Below are positions 14,641-29,100 of a stretch of 64,000 nt of DNA, in pieces. Each line of letters starts with the position of its first letter. Position 1 is the stretch's first letter. The notes under the pieces were generated by a model. That model ran no database searches and was not told where the DNA came from. It saw only the letters and a list, made by a program, of their open reading frames with translations. Source of the DNA: Mixophyes australis (lineage: Eukaryota > Chordata > Amphibia > Anura > Limnodynastidae); the NCBI GenBank assembly GCA_036250195.1, contig JAVHZZ010000004.1:252210028-252274027 (forward strand). The letters are read 5' to 3'. The position numbers and the translations under genes were made by a program.

Positions 14641-17086
14641 GATTCAATTCATGATTCAATTCATGATTCATGATTCAATTCATGATTCAATTCATTATTC
14701 ATGATTCGATTCATGATTCATGATTTATTTCATAATTCAATTCATGATTCATGATTCATGATTCGATTCATGATTCATGATTCAAGTCATCATTCAATTT
14801 ATGATTCAATTCATGATTCCTGATTCATGATTCATGATTCATGATTCATGATTTAATTCATGATTCGTAATTCATGATTCATGATTCAATTCATGATTCA
14901 TTATTCATGATTCATGATTCAATTCATGATTCATGATTCAATTCATGATTCATGATTCAATTCCTGATTCAATTCCTGATTCAATTCATGATTCATGATT
15001 AAATTCATGATTCATGATTCATGATTCAATTCATGATTCATGATTCATGATTCAATTCATGATTCATGATTCAATTCATGATTCAATTCATGATTCATGA
15101 TTCAATTTATGATTCAAGATTCATGATTCAATTCATGATTCAATTCATGATTCATGATTCAATTCATGATTCATGATTCATGATTCAATTCATGATTCAA
15201 TTCATGATTCATGATTCATTATTCAATTTATGATTCATAATTCATGATTCATGATTCAATTCATGAATCATGATTCAATTCATGATTTAATTCATTATTT
15301 GATTCATGATTTAATTCATGATTTGATTCATGATTCATGATTCGATTCATGATTCGATTCATGATTCATGATTCAATTCATGATCCATGATTCAATTAAT
15401 GATTCATGATTCATGATTCAATTCATGATTCAATTCATGATTCATGATTCGATTCATGATTCATGATTCAATTCATGATCCATGATTCAATTAATGATTC
15501 ATGATTCATGATTCAATTCATGATTTAATTCATGATTCATGATTTATGATTCAATTCATGATTCATAATTCATGATTCATGAATCAATTAATGATTCATA
15601 ATTCATGATTCATGATTCAATTCATGATTCATAATTCATGATTCTTGATTCATGATTCTATTCATGATTCATGATTCATGATTCAATTCATGATTAAATT
15701 CATGATTCATGATTCATGATTCCTGATTCAATTCATGATTCATGATTCAATTCATGATTCATGATTTATGATTCATGATTCAATTCATGATTCCTAATTC
15801 ATTATTCATGATTCCTAATTCATGATTCATGATTCAATTCATGATTAATGATTCAATTCATGATTCATGATTTATGATTCATGATTCAATTCATGATTCC
15901 TAATTCATGATTCATGATTCATGATTCATGATTCACTTCATGATTCATGATTCATGATTCAATTCATGATTCATGATTCATGATTCAATTTATGATTCAT
16001 GATTCAATTCATGATTCAATTCATGATTCATGATTCATGGTTCAATTCATTAATTCATAATTCATGATTCATGATACAATTCATGATTCATGATTCATGA
16101 TTCATGATTCATGATTCAATTCATGATTCATGATTTGATTCATCATTCTTAATTCATGATTCATGATTCGATTCATGATTCATGATTCATGATTCATGAT
16201 TCAATTCATGATTCATGATTCGATTCATGATTCAATTCATGATTCATGATTCATGATTGAATTCATAATTCATGAGTCAATTCATGATTCAATTCATGAT
16301 TCAATTCATGATTTTTGATTCATGATTCATGATTTGATTCATGATTCTTGATTCATGATTCGATTCATGATTCATGATTCATGATTTAATTCATGATTCA
16401 TGATTCATGATTCATGATTCAATTCATGATTCATGATTTAATTCATGATTCATGATTCATGATTCAATTCATGATTCATGATTCATGATTCAATTTATGA
16501 TTCATGATTCATGATTCAATTCATGATTCAATTCATGATTCATGATTCATGGTTCAATTCATGATTCATAATACATGATTCATGATTCCATTCATGATTC
16601 ATGATTCATGATTCAATTCATGATTCATGATTCAATTCATGATTCATGATTCAATTCATGATTCATGATTCAATTCATGATTCAATTCATGATTCATAAT
16701 TCAATTCATGATTCATGATTCATGATTCATGATTCATGATTCAATTCATGATTCATGATTCAATTCCTGATTCAATTCCTGATTCAATTCATGATTCATG
16801 ATTCAATTCATGATTCATGATTCATGATTCAATTCATGATTCATGATTCATGATTCAATTCATGATTCATGATTCAATTCATGATTCAATTCATGATTCA
16901 TGATTCAATTTATGATTCATGATTCATGATTCAATTCATGATTCAATTCATGATTCATGATTCAATTCATGATTCATGATTCGTGATTCAATTCATGATT
17001 CAATTCATGATTCATGATTCATTATTCAATTTATGATTCATAATTCATGATTCATGATTCAATTCATGAATCATGATTCAATTCAT

Positions 17087-17170
17087 GATTTGATTCATGA
17101 TTTAATTCATGATTTGATTCATGATTTAATTCATGATTTGATTCATGATTTAATTCATGATTTGATTCAT
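17087..17170 (+). repeat. Seven-unit TG/TA variant 12-mer run
   Basis: This run has the same strict 24-bp alternation and length as 9576-9659. It is followed by a CATGAATCATG variant in place of CATGATTCATG, which is private to this copy among the ones compared. Confidence 0.88.
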
Positions 17171-17520
17171 GAATCATGATTCGATTCATGATTCATGATT
17201 CGATTCATGATTCATGATTCAATTCATGATCCATGATTCAATTAATGATTCATGATTCATGATTCAATTCATGATTCAATTCATGATTCATGATTTATGA
17301 ATTAATTCATGATTCATAATTCATGATTCATGAATCAATTAATGATTCATAATTCATGATTCATTATTCGATTCATGATTCATAATTCATGATTCTTGAT
17401 TCATGATTCTATTCATGATTCATGATTCATGATTAAATTCATGATTAAATTCATGATTCATGATTCATGATTCCAGATTCAATTCATGATTCATGATTCA
17501 TGATTGAATTCATAATTCAT

Positions 17521-19440
17521 GAGTCGATTCATGATTCAATTCATGATTCAATTCATGATTTTTGATTCATGATTCATGATTTGATTCATGATTCTTGATT
17601 CATGATTCGATTCATGATTCATGATTCAATTCATGATTCATGATTCAATTCCTGATTCAATTCCTGATTCAATTCATGATTCATGATTCAATTCATGATT
17701 CATGATTCAATTCATGATTCAATTCATGATTCATGATTCAATTTATGATTTATGATTCATGATTCAATTCATGATTCAATTCATGATTCATGATTCAATT
17801 CATGATTCATGATTCATGATTCAATTCATGATTCAATTCATGATTCATGATTCATTATTCAATTTATGATTCATAATTCATGATTCATGATTCAATTCAT
17901 GAATCATGATTCAATTCATGATTTGATTCATGATTTAATTCATGATTTGATTCATGATTTAATTCATGATTTGATTCATGATTCATGATTCGATTCATGA
18001 TTCAATTCCTGATTCAATTCATGATTCAATTCATGATTCATTATTCATGATTCAATTCATGAATCATGATTCATGATTCAATTCATGATTCAATTCATGA
18101 TTCAATTCATAATTCATGATTCAATTCATGATTCATTTCATTATTCATGATTCGATTCATGATTCATGATTCATGATTCAAGTCATCATTCAATTTATGA
18201 TTCAATTCATGATTCCTGATTCCTGATTCATGATTCATGATTCATGATTCAATTCATGATTCATAATTCATGATTCATGATTCAATTCATGATTCATTAT
18301 TCATGAATTATGATTCAATTCATGATTCATGATTTAATTCATGATTCATGATTCAATTCCTGATTCAATTCCTGATTCAATTCATGATTCATGATTCAAT
18401 TCATGAATCATGATTCATGATTCAATTCATGATTCATGATTCATGATTTAATTTATGATTCATGATTCATGATTCATGATTCAATTCATGATTCAATTCA
18501 TGATTTATGATTCATGATTCATGATTCAATTCATGATTCATTATTCATGATTCAATTCATGAATTATGATTCATGGTTCAATTCATGATTCAATTCATGA
18601 TTCAATTCATGATTCATGATTCAATTCATGATTCAATTCATTATTCATGATTCGATTCATGATTCATGATTTATTTCATGATTCAATTCATGATTCATGA
18701 TTCCTGATTCGATTTATGATTCATGATTCAAGTCATCATTCAATTTATGATTCAATTCATGATTCATGATTCATGATTCATGATTCATGATTCATGATTT
18801 AATTCATGATTCGTAATTCATGATTCATGATTCAATTCATGATTCATTATTCATGATTCATGATTCAATTCATGATTCATGATTCAATTCCTGATTCAAT
18901 TCCTGATTCAATTCATGATTCAATTTATGATTCATGATTCATGATTCAATTCATGATTCATGATTCATGATTCAATTCATGATTCATGATTCAATTCATG
19001 ATTCAATTCATGATTCATGATTCAATTTATGATTCAAGATTCATGATTCAATTCATGATTCAATTCATGATTCATGATTCAATTCATGATTCATGATTCA
19101 TGATTCAATTCATGATTCAATTCATGATTCATTATTCAATTTATGATTCATATTTCATGATTCATGATTCAATTCATGAATCATGATTCAATTCATGATT
19201 TAATTCATGATTTGATTCATGATTTAATTCATGATTTGATTCATGATTCATGATTCGATTCATGATTCATGATTCGATTCATGATTCATGATTCAATTCA
19301 TGATCCATGATTCAATTAATGATTCATGATTCATGATTCAATTCATGATTCAATTCATGATTCATGATTCGATTCATGATTCATGATTCAATTCATGATC
19401 CATGATTCAATTAATGATTCATGATTCATGATTCAATTCC
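17521..19440 (+). repeat. HOR family A, copy 4, partial
   Basis: It begins at GAGTCGATTC (17521) and follows copy 3 with AAGTCATC at 18180 and 18730, spacings of 7,471 and 7,475 bp from 10709 and 11255. Near 19,440 a GATTCAATTCCTGATTC unit runs straight into CATAATTCATGATTCTTG. The GAATCAATTAATG section that normally separates these, as at about 15.58 kb, is missing, so roughly 150-200 bp have been lost there. Confidence 0.7.
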
Positions 19441-19599
19441 TGATTCATAATTCATGATTCTTGATTCATGATTCTATTCATGATTCATGATTCATGATTC
19501 AATTCATGATTAAATTCATGATTCATGATTCATGATTCCTGATTCAATTCATGATTCATGATTCAATTCATGATTCATGATTTATGATTCATGATTCAA

Positions 19600-22550
19600 T
19601 TCATGATTCCTAATTCATTATTCATGATTCCTAATTCATGATTCATGATTCAATTCATGATTCATGATTCAATTCATGATTCATGATTTTTGATTCATGA
19701 TTCAATTCATGATTCCTAATTCATGATTCATGATTCAATTCATGATTCATGATTCCTGATTCCTGATTCAATTCATGATTCATGATTCAATTCATGATTC
19801 ATGATTTATGATTCATGATTCAATTCATGATTCCTAATTCATTATTCATGATTCCTAATTCATGATTCATGATTCAATTCATGATTCATGATTCAATTCA
19901 TGATTCATGATTTATGATTCATGATTCAATTCATGATTCCAAATTCATGATTCATGATTCAATTCATGATTCATGATTCATGATTCATGATTCACTTCAT
20001 GATTCATGATTCATGATTCAATTCATGATTCATGATTCCTGATTCAATTTATGATTCATGATTCAATTCATGATTCAATTCATGATTCATGATTCATGGT
20101 TCAATTCATTAATTCATAATTCATGATTCATGATACAATTCATGATTCATGATTCATGATTCATGATTCATGATTCAATTCATGATTCATGATTTGATTC
20201 ATCATTCTTAATTCATGATTCATGATTCGATTCATGATTCATGATTCATGATTCATGATTCAATTCATGATTCATGATTCGATTCATGATTCAATTCATG
20301 ATTCATGATTCATGATTCAATTCATAATTCATGAGTCGATTCATGATTCAATTCATGATTCAATTCATGATTTTTGATTCATGATTCATGATTTGATTCA
20401 TGATTCTTGATTCATGATTCGATTCATGATTCATGATTCATGATTTAATTCATGATTCATGATTCATGATTCATGATTCAATTCATGATTCATGAATTAA
20501 TTCATGATTCATGATTCATGATTCAATTCATGATTCATGATTCATGATTCAATTTATGATTCATGATTCATGATTCAATTCATGATTCAATTCATGATTC
20601 ATGATTCATGGTTCAATTCATGATTCATAATACATGATTCATGATTCCATTCATGATTCATGATTCATGATTCATGATTCATGATTCAATTCATGATTCA
20701 TGATTCAATTCATGATTCATGATTCAATTCATGATTCATGATTCAATTCATGATTCAATTCATGATTCATGATTCAATTCATGATTCATGATTCATGATT
20801 CATGATTCATGATTCAATTCATGATTCATGATTCAATTCCTGATTCAATTCCTGATTCAATTCATGATTCATGATTCAATTCATGATTCATGATTCATGA
20901 TTCAATTCATGATTCATGATTCATGATTCAATTCATGATTCATGATTCAATTCATGATTTGATTCATGATTTAATTCATGATTTGATTCATGATTCATGA
21001 TTCGATTCATGATTCATGATTCGATTCATGATTCATGATTCAATTCATGATCCATGATTCGATTCATGATTCATGATTCGATTCATGATTCATGATTCAA
21101 TTCATGATCCATGATTCAATTAATGATTCATGATTCATGATTCAATTCATGATTCAATTCATGATTCATGATTTATGAATTAATTCATGATTCATAATTC
21201 ATGATTCATGAATCAATTAATGATTCATAATTCATGATTCATGATTCGATTCATGATTCATAATTCACGATTCTTGATTCATGATTCTATTCATGATTCA
21301 TGATTCATGATTAAATTCATGATTAAATTCATGATTCATGATTCATGATTCCAGATTCAATTCATGATTCTTGATTCAATTCATGATTCATGATTTATGA
21401 TTCATGATTCAATTCATGATTCCTAATTCATTATTCATGATTCCTAATTCATGATTCATGATTCAGTTCATGATTCATGATTCAATTCATGATTCATGAT
21501 TTATGATTCATGATTCAATTCATGATTCCTAATTCATGATTCATGATTCAATTCATGATTCATGATTCATGATTCATGATTCACTTCATGATTCATGATT
21601 CATGATTCAATTCATGATTCATGATTCATGATTCAATTTATGATTCATGATTCAATTAATGATTCAATTCATGATTCATGATTCATGGTTCAATTCATTA
21701 ATTCATAATTCATGATTCATGATACAATTCATGATTCATGATTCATGATTCATGATTCATGAATCATGATTCATGATTCATGAATCATGATTCAATTCAT
21801 GATTCATGATTTAATTCATGACTCTATTCATGATTTAATTCATTATTCGATTCATGATTCATGATTTGATTCATCATTTATGATCCAATTCATGATCCAT
21901 GATTCAATTAATGATTCATGATTCATGATTCAATTCATGATTTAAATTATGATTCATGATTCATGATTCAATTCATGATTCATAATTCATGATTCATGAT
22001 TCAATTCATGTTTTATGATTCATGATTCATGATTCAATTCATGATTCATGATTTGATTCATCATTCTTAATTCATGATTCATGATTCGATTCATGATTCA
22101 TGATTCATGATTCATGATTCAATTCATGATTCATGATTCGATTCATGATTCAATTCATGATTCATGATTCATGATTGAATTCATAATTCATGAGTCGATT
22201 CATGATTCAATTCATGATTCAATTCATGATTTATGATTCATGATTCATGATTTGATTCATGATTCTTGATTCATGATTCGATTCATGATTCATGATTCAT
22301 GATTTAATTCATGATTCATGATTCATGATTCATGATTCAATTCATGATTCATGATTCACTTCATGATTCATGATTCATGATTCAATTCATGATTCATGAT
22401 TCATGATTCAATTTATGATTCATGATTCATGATTCAATTCATGATTCAATTCATGATTCATGATTCATGGTTCAATTCATGATTCATAATACATGATTCA
22501 TGATTCCATTCATGATTCATGATTCAATTCATGATTCAATTCATGATTCA
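19600..22550 (+). repeat. About 2.95-kb duplicated block, left copy
   Basis: Paired rare markers tie this block to the next one: CATGTTTTATG at 22007 and 24956 (2,949 bp), GATTCACTTCATG at 22353 and 25302 (2,949 bp), GAGTCGATTC at 22192 and 25141 (2,949 bp), CCAAATTC at 19939 and 22674 (2,735 bp), and an 18-bp palindrome at 20490 and 23225 (2,735 bp). The spacing changes from 2,735 to 2,949 because this copy lacks some 200 bp near 20.95 kb, where a TG/TA run follows abruptly. The left part resembles family A (GAGTC site at 20333 is about 4.06 kb after 16274). The right part (21.36-22.5 kb) carries markers that recur in family B. Confidence 0.75.
20490..20507. repeat. 18-bp perfect palindrome, left copy
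   Basis: TCATGAATTAATTCATGA is its own reverse complement, centred on TTAA. The partner in the 2.95-kb duplication lies at 23225-23242, 2,735 bp away. A related 14-bp form, ATGAATTAATTCAT, occurs once per family A copy near 5.65, 9.84, 17.30, 21.18 and 24.12 kb. Confidence 0.8.
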
Positions 22551-23224
22551 TGATTCAATTCATGATTCCTAATTCATTATTCATGATTCCTAATTCATGA
22601 TTCATGATTCAATTCATGATTCATGATTCAATTCATGATTCATGATTTATGATTCATGATTCAATTCATGATTCCAAATTCATGATTCATGATTCAATTC
22701 ATGATTCATGATTCATGATTCATGATTCACTTCATGATTCATGATTCATGATTCAATTCATGATTCATGATTCATGATTCAATTTATGATTCATGATTCA
22801 ATTCATGATTCAATTCATGATTCATGATTCATGGTTCAATTCATTAATTCATAATTCATGATTCATGATACAATTCATGATTCATGATTCATGATTCATG
22901 ATTCATGATTCAATTCATGATTCATGATTTGATTCATCATTCTTAATTCATGATTCATGATTCGATTCATGATTCATGATTCATGATTCATGATTCAATT
23001 CATGATTCATGATTCGATTCATGATTCAATTCATGATTCATGATTCATGATTCAATTCATAATTCATGAGTCGATTCATGATTCAATTCATGATTCAATT
23101 CATGATTTTTGATTCATGATTCATGATTTGATTCATGATTCTTGATTCATGATTCGATTCATGATTCATGATTCAAGATTTAATTCATGATTCATGATTC
23201 ATGATTCATGATTCAATTCATGAT

Positions 23225-23242
23225 TCATGAATTAATTCATGA
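23225..23242. repeat. 18-bp perfect palindrome, right copy
   Basis: This is the same 18-bp palindrome as at 20490-20507, carried along by the 2.95-kb duplication. It is a useful tag for that event. Confidence 0.8.
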
Positions 23243-23906
23243 TTCATGATTCATGATTCAATTCATGATTCATGATTCATGATTCAATTTATGATTCATG
23301 ATTCATGATTCAATTCATGATTCAATTCATGATTCATGATTCATGGTTCAATTCATGATTCATAATACATGATTCATGATTCCATTCATGATTCATGATT
23401 CATGATTCATGATTCATGATTCAATTCATGATTCATGATTCAATTCATGATTCATGATTCAATTCATGATTCATGATTCAATTCATGATTCAATTCATGA
23501 TTCATGATTCAATTCATGATTCATGATTCATGATTCATGATTCATGATTCAATTCATGATTCATGATTCAATTCCTGATTCAATTCCTGATTCAATTCAT
23601 GATTCATGATTCAATTCATGATTCATGATTCATGATTCAATTCATGATTCATGATTCATGATTCAATTCATGATTCATGATTCAATTCATGATTCAATTC
23701 ATGATTCATGATTCAATTTATGATTCATGATTCATGATTCAATTCATGATTCAATTCATGATTCATGATTCAATTCATGATTCATGATTCAATTCATGAT
23801 TCATGATTCAATTCATGATTCAATTCATGATTCATGATTCATTATTCAATTTATGATTCATAATTCATGATTCATGATTCAATTCATGAATCATGATTCA
23901 ATTCAT

Positions 23907-23990
23907 GATTTGATTCATGATTTAATTCATGATTTGATTCATGATTTAATTCATGATTTGATTCATGATTTAATTCATGATTTGATTCAT
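23907..23990 (+). repeat. Seven-unit TG/TA variant 12-mer run
   Basis: It has strict 24-bp alternation over seven units. The left partner of the 2.95-kb duplication retains only a shortened run near 20.95-20.99 kb, next to its internal deletion. Confidence 0.85.
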
Positions 23991-25490
23991 GATTCATGAT
24001 TCGATTCATGATTCATGATTCGATTCATGATTCATGATTCAATTCATGATCCATGATTCAATTAATGATTCATGATTCATGATTCAATTCATGATTCAAT
24101 TCATGATTCATGATTTATGAATTAATTCATGATTCATAATTCATGATTCATGAATCAATTAATGATTCATAATTCATGATTCATGATTCGATTCATGATT
24201 CATAATTCACGATTCTTGATTCATGATTCTATTCATGATTCATGATTCATGATTAAATTCATGATTAAATTCATGATTCATGATTCATGATTCATGATTC
24301 CAGATTCAATTCATGATTCTTGATTCAATTCATGATTCATGATTTATGATTCATGATTCAATTCATGATTCCTAATTCATTATTCATGATTCCTAATTCA
24401 TGATTCATGATTCAATTCATGATTCATGATTCAATTCATAATTCATGATTTATGATTCATGATTCAATTCATGATTCCTAATTCATGATTCATGATTCAA
24501 TTCATGATTCATGATTCATGATTCATGATTCACTTCATGATTCATGATTCATGATTCAATTCATGATTCATGATTCATGATTCAATTTATGATTCATGAT
24601 TCAATTAATGATTCAATTCATGATTCATGATTCATGGTTCAATTCATTAATTCATAATTCATGATTCATGATACAATTCATGATTCATGATTCATGATTC
24701 ATGATTCATGAATCATGATTCATGATTCATGAATCATGATTCAATTCATGATTCATGATTTAATTCATTATTCGATTCATGATTTAATTCATTATTCGAT
24801 TCATGATTCATGATTCGATTCATCATTTATGATCCAATTCATGATCCATGATTCAATTAATGATTCATGATTCATGATTCAATTCATGATTTAAATTATG
24901 ATTCATGATTCATGATTCAATTCATGATTCATAATTCATGATTCATGATTCAATTCATGTTTTATGATTCATGATTCATGATTCAATTCATGATTCATGA
25001 TTTGATTCATCATTCTTAATTCATGATTCATGATTCGATTCATGATTCATGATTCATGATTCATGATTCAATTCATGATTCATGATTCGATTCATGATTC
25101 AATTCATGATTCATGATTCATGATTGAATTCATAATTCATGAGTCGATTCATGATTCAATTCATGATTCAATTCATGATTTATGATTCATGATTCATGAT
25201 TTGATTCATGATTCTTGATTCATGATTCGATTCATGATTCATGATTCATGATTTAATTCATGATTCATGATTCATGATTCATGATTCAATTCATGATTCA
25301 TGATTCACTTCATGATTCATGATTCATGATTCAATTCATGATTCATGATTCATGATTCAATTTATGATTCATGATTCATGATTCAATTCATGATTCAATT
25401 CATGATTCATGATTCATGGTTCAATTCATGATTCATAATACATGATTCATGATTCCATTCATGATTCATGATTCATGATTCAATTCATGA

Positions 25491-26150
25491 TTCATGATTC
25501 ATGATTCAATTCATGATTCATGATTCAATTCATGATTCATGATTCATGATTTAATTCATGATTCATAATTCATGATTCAATTCATGATTCATGATTCATG
25601 ATTCATGATTTAATTCATGATTCATAATTCATGATTCATGATTCAATTCATGATTCATGATTCATGATTCATGATTCAATTCATGATTCATGATTCATGA
25701 TTCATGATTCATGATTCAATTCATGATTCATGATTTAATTCATGATTCATAATTCATGATTCAATTCATGATTCATGATTCATGATTTAATTCATGATTT
25801 ATAATTCATGATTCATGATTCAATTCATGATTCATGATTCATGATTCATGATTCAATTCATGATTCATGATTCAATTTATGATTCAATTCATGATTCATG
25901 ATTCATGATTCATGATTCATGATTCAATTCATGATTCATGATTCAATTCATGATTCATGATTCATGATTTAATTCATGATTCATAATTCATGATTCAATT
26001 CATGATTCATGATTCATGATTCATGATTTAATTCATGATTCATAATTCATGATTCATGATTCAATTCATGATTCATGATTCATGATTCATGATTCAATTC
26101 ATGATTCATGATTCAATTTATGATTCAATTCATAATTCATGATTCATGAT
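25491..26150 (+). repeat. Spacer segment with short internal repeats between families A and B
   Basis: This stretch lacks the HOR markers found on both sides. Its own theme is GATTTAATTCATGATTCATAA followed by AATTC-type units, seen at about 25551, 25610, 25736, 25788, 25970 and 26029. They come in pairs 52-59 bp apart, and the pairs are about 185 and 234 bp apart. A GATTCAATTTATGATTC tag also occurs twice, near 25.87 and 26.11 kb. It looks like a local tandem amplification of plain units and may mark the border between two HOR families. Confidence 0.6.
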
Positions 26151-29100
26151 TCCTAATTCATGATTCATGATTCAATTCATGATTCATGATTCATGATTCA
26201 TGATTCACGTCATGATTCATGATTCATGATTCAATTAATGATTCATGATTCATGATTCAATTTATGATTCATGATTCATGATTCAATTCATGATTCAATT
26301 CATGATTTATGATTCATGGTTCAATTCATGATTCATAATTCATGATTCATGATTCAATTCATGATTCATGATTCATGATTCATGATTCATAATTCAATTC
26401 ATGATTCATGATTCAATTCATGATTCATAATTCATGATTTAATTCATGATTCGATTCATGATTTAATTCATTAATCGATTCATGATTCATGATTCGATTC
26501 ATGATTCATGATTCAATTCATGATCCATGATTCAATTAATGATTTATGATTAATGATTCATGATTCAGTTCATGATTCATGATTTGATTCATGATTCATA
26601 ATTCATGATTCATGATTCAATTCATGATTTATGATTAATGATTCATGATTCAGTTCATGATTCATGATTTGATTCATGATTCTTAATTCATGATTCATGA
26701 TTCAATTCATGATTCATGATTCATGATTCAATTCATGATTCATGATTCATGATTCATGATTCAATTCATGATTCATGATTCGATTCATGATTCAATTCAT
26801 GATTCATGATTGAATTTATAATTCATGAGTCGATTCATGATTCAATTCATGATTCAATTCATGATTTATGATTCATGATTCATGATTTGATTCATGATTC
26901 ATGATTCATGATTCAATTCATGATTCATGATTCATGATTCAATTCATGATTCATGATTCATGATTTGATTCATGATTCATGATTCATGATTCAATTCATG
27001 ATTCAATTCATGATTCATGATTCAATTCATGATTCATGATTTATGATTCAATTCATGATTCAAGATTCATGATTTAATTTATGATTCATGATTCATGATT
27101 CAATTCATGATTTATGATTCATGGTTCATGATTCAATTCATGATTCATAATTCATGATTCATGATTCAATTCATGATTCATAATTCATGATTCATAATTC
27201 ATTATTCATGATTCAAGTCATGATTCATGATTCAATTTATGCATTATGATTCATGATTCACGATTCAATTCATGATTCATGATTCAATTCATGATTCAAT
27301 TCCTGATTCAATTCATGATTCAATTCATGATTCATTATTCATGATTCAATTCATGAATCATGATTCATGATTCAATTCATGATTCAATTCATGATTAATG
27401 ATTCAATTCATGATTCAATTCATGATTCATGATTTATGATTCATGATTCGATTCATGATTCATGATTCAAGACATCATTCAATTTATGATTCAATTCATG
27501 ATTCCTGATTCATGATTCAAGTCATCATTCAATTTATGATTCAATTCATGATTCCTGATTCATGATTCATGAATCATGATTCAATTCATGATTCATGATT
27601 CAATTCATGATTCATGATTCAATTCATGATTCAATTCCTGATTCAATTCATGATTCAATTCCTGATTCAATTCATGATTCATGATTCAATTCATGATTCA
27701 TGATTCATGATTCAATTCATGATTCATGATTCATGATTCATGATTTAATTTATGATTCATGATTCATGATTCAATTCATGATTCAATTCATGATTTATGA
27801 TTCATGATTCATGATTCAATTCATGATTCATAATTCATGATTCATGATTCAATTCATGATTCATAATTCATTATTCATGATTCAATTCATGATTCTTGAT
27901 TCAATTCATGCATCATGATTCATGATTCATGATTCGAATCATGATTCATGATTCAGTTCATGATTCAATTCCTGATTCAATTCATGATTCAATTCATGAC
28001 TCATTATTCATGATTCAATTCATGATTCATGATTCAGATCATGATTCAATTCATGATTCAATTCATGATTCAATTCATGATTCAATTCATTATTCATGAT
28101 TCGATTCATGATTCATGATTTATTTCATGATTCAATTCATGATTCATGATTCATGATTCGATTCATGATTCATGATTCAAGTCATCATTCAATTTATGAT
28201 TCAATTCATGATTCCTGATTCATGATTCATGATTCATGATTCAATTCATGATTCATAATTCATGATTCATGATTCAATTCACGATTCATTATTCATGATT
28301 CATGATTCAATTCATGATTCATGATTCAATTCATGATTCATGATTCAATTCCTGATTCAATTCCAGATTCAATTCATGATTCATGATTCAATTCATGATT
28401 CATGATTCAATTTATGATCCATGATTCATGATTCAATTCATGATTCATGATTCAATTCATAATTCATGATTCAATTCATGATTCAATTCATGATTCATGA
28501 TTCATGGTTCAATTTATGATTCATAATTCATGATTCATGATTCAATTCATGATTCGATTCATGATTCCTAATTCATGAATCATGATTCAATTCATGATTC
28601 ATGATTCATGATTCATGATTCACTTCATGATTCATGATTCATGATTCAATTCATGATTCAATTCATGATTCATGATTCATGGTTCAATTCATGATTCATA
28701 ATTCATGATTCAATTCAGGATTTATAATTCATGATCCATGATTCAATTAATGATTCATGATTCATGACTCAATTCATGATTTAAATTATGATTCATGATT
28801 CATGATTCAATTCATGATTCATAATTCATGATTCATGATTCAATTCATGATTTATGATTCATGATTCATGATTCAATTCATGATTCATGATTTGATTCAT
28901 GATTCTTAATTCATGATTCATGATTCTTAATTCATGATTCATGATTCGATTCATGATTCATGATTCATGATTCAATTCATGATTCATGATTCATGATTCA
29001 TGATTCAATTCATGATTCGATTCATGATTCAATTCATGATTCATGATTCATGATTGAATTCATAATTCATGAGTCGATTCATGATTCAATTTATGATTCA

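Larger units (their letters stand above)
10053..17520 (+). repeat. HOR family A, copy 3, expanded to about 7.47 kb
   Basis: The same GAGTCGATTC marker lies at 10053 and 17521, so this copy is some 3.3 kb longer than its neighbours. The extra length is extra HOR material: AAGTCATC occurs at 10709, 11255, 13024 and 14784 instead of twice, and the segment 12.5-14.6 kb repeats markers already passed. Two abrupt changes of register, near 12,500 and 14,630, bound the added material. From 14.63 kb on, marker order again follows copy 2 (GAGTCAATTC at 16274 against 8784). Unequal exchange or replication slippage between HORs is the likely cause. Confidence 0.75.
22551..25490 (+). repeat. About 2.95-kb duplicated block, right copy
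   Basis: This is the partner of 19,600-22,550, with the same markers in the same order: CCTAATTCATTATTC at about 22568, CCAAATTC at 22674, GAGTCGATTC at 23068 and 25141, GAATCAATTAATG near 24150, CATGTTTTATG at 24956. It retains the section missing from the left copy and has a 7-unit TG/TA run at 23907-23990. It ends where GATTCCATTC, near 25.45 kb, gives way to the segment with short internal repeats. Confidence 0.75.

Noticed and set aside
25491..26150. Inserted transposon or unique sequence at the family border
   Set aside because: All units here are still GATTCAT, GATTCAATTCAT or their one-base variants. It is only a local rearrangement of satellite.
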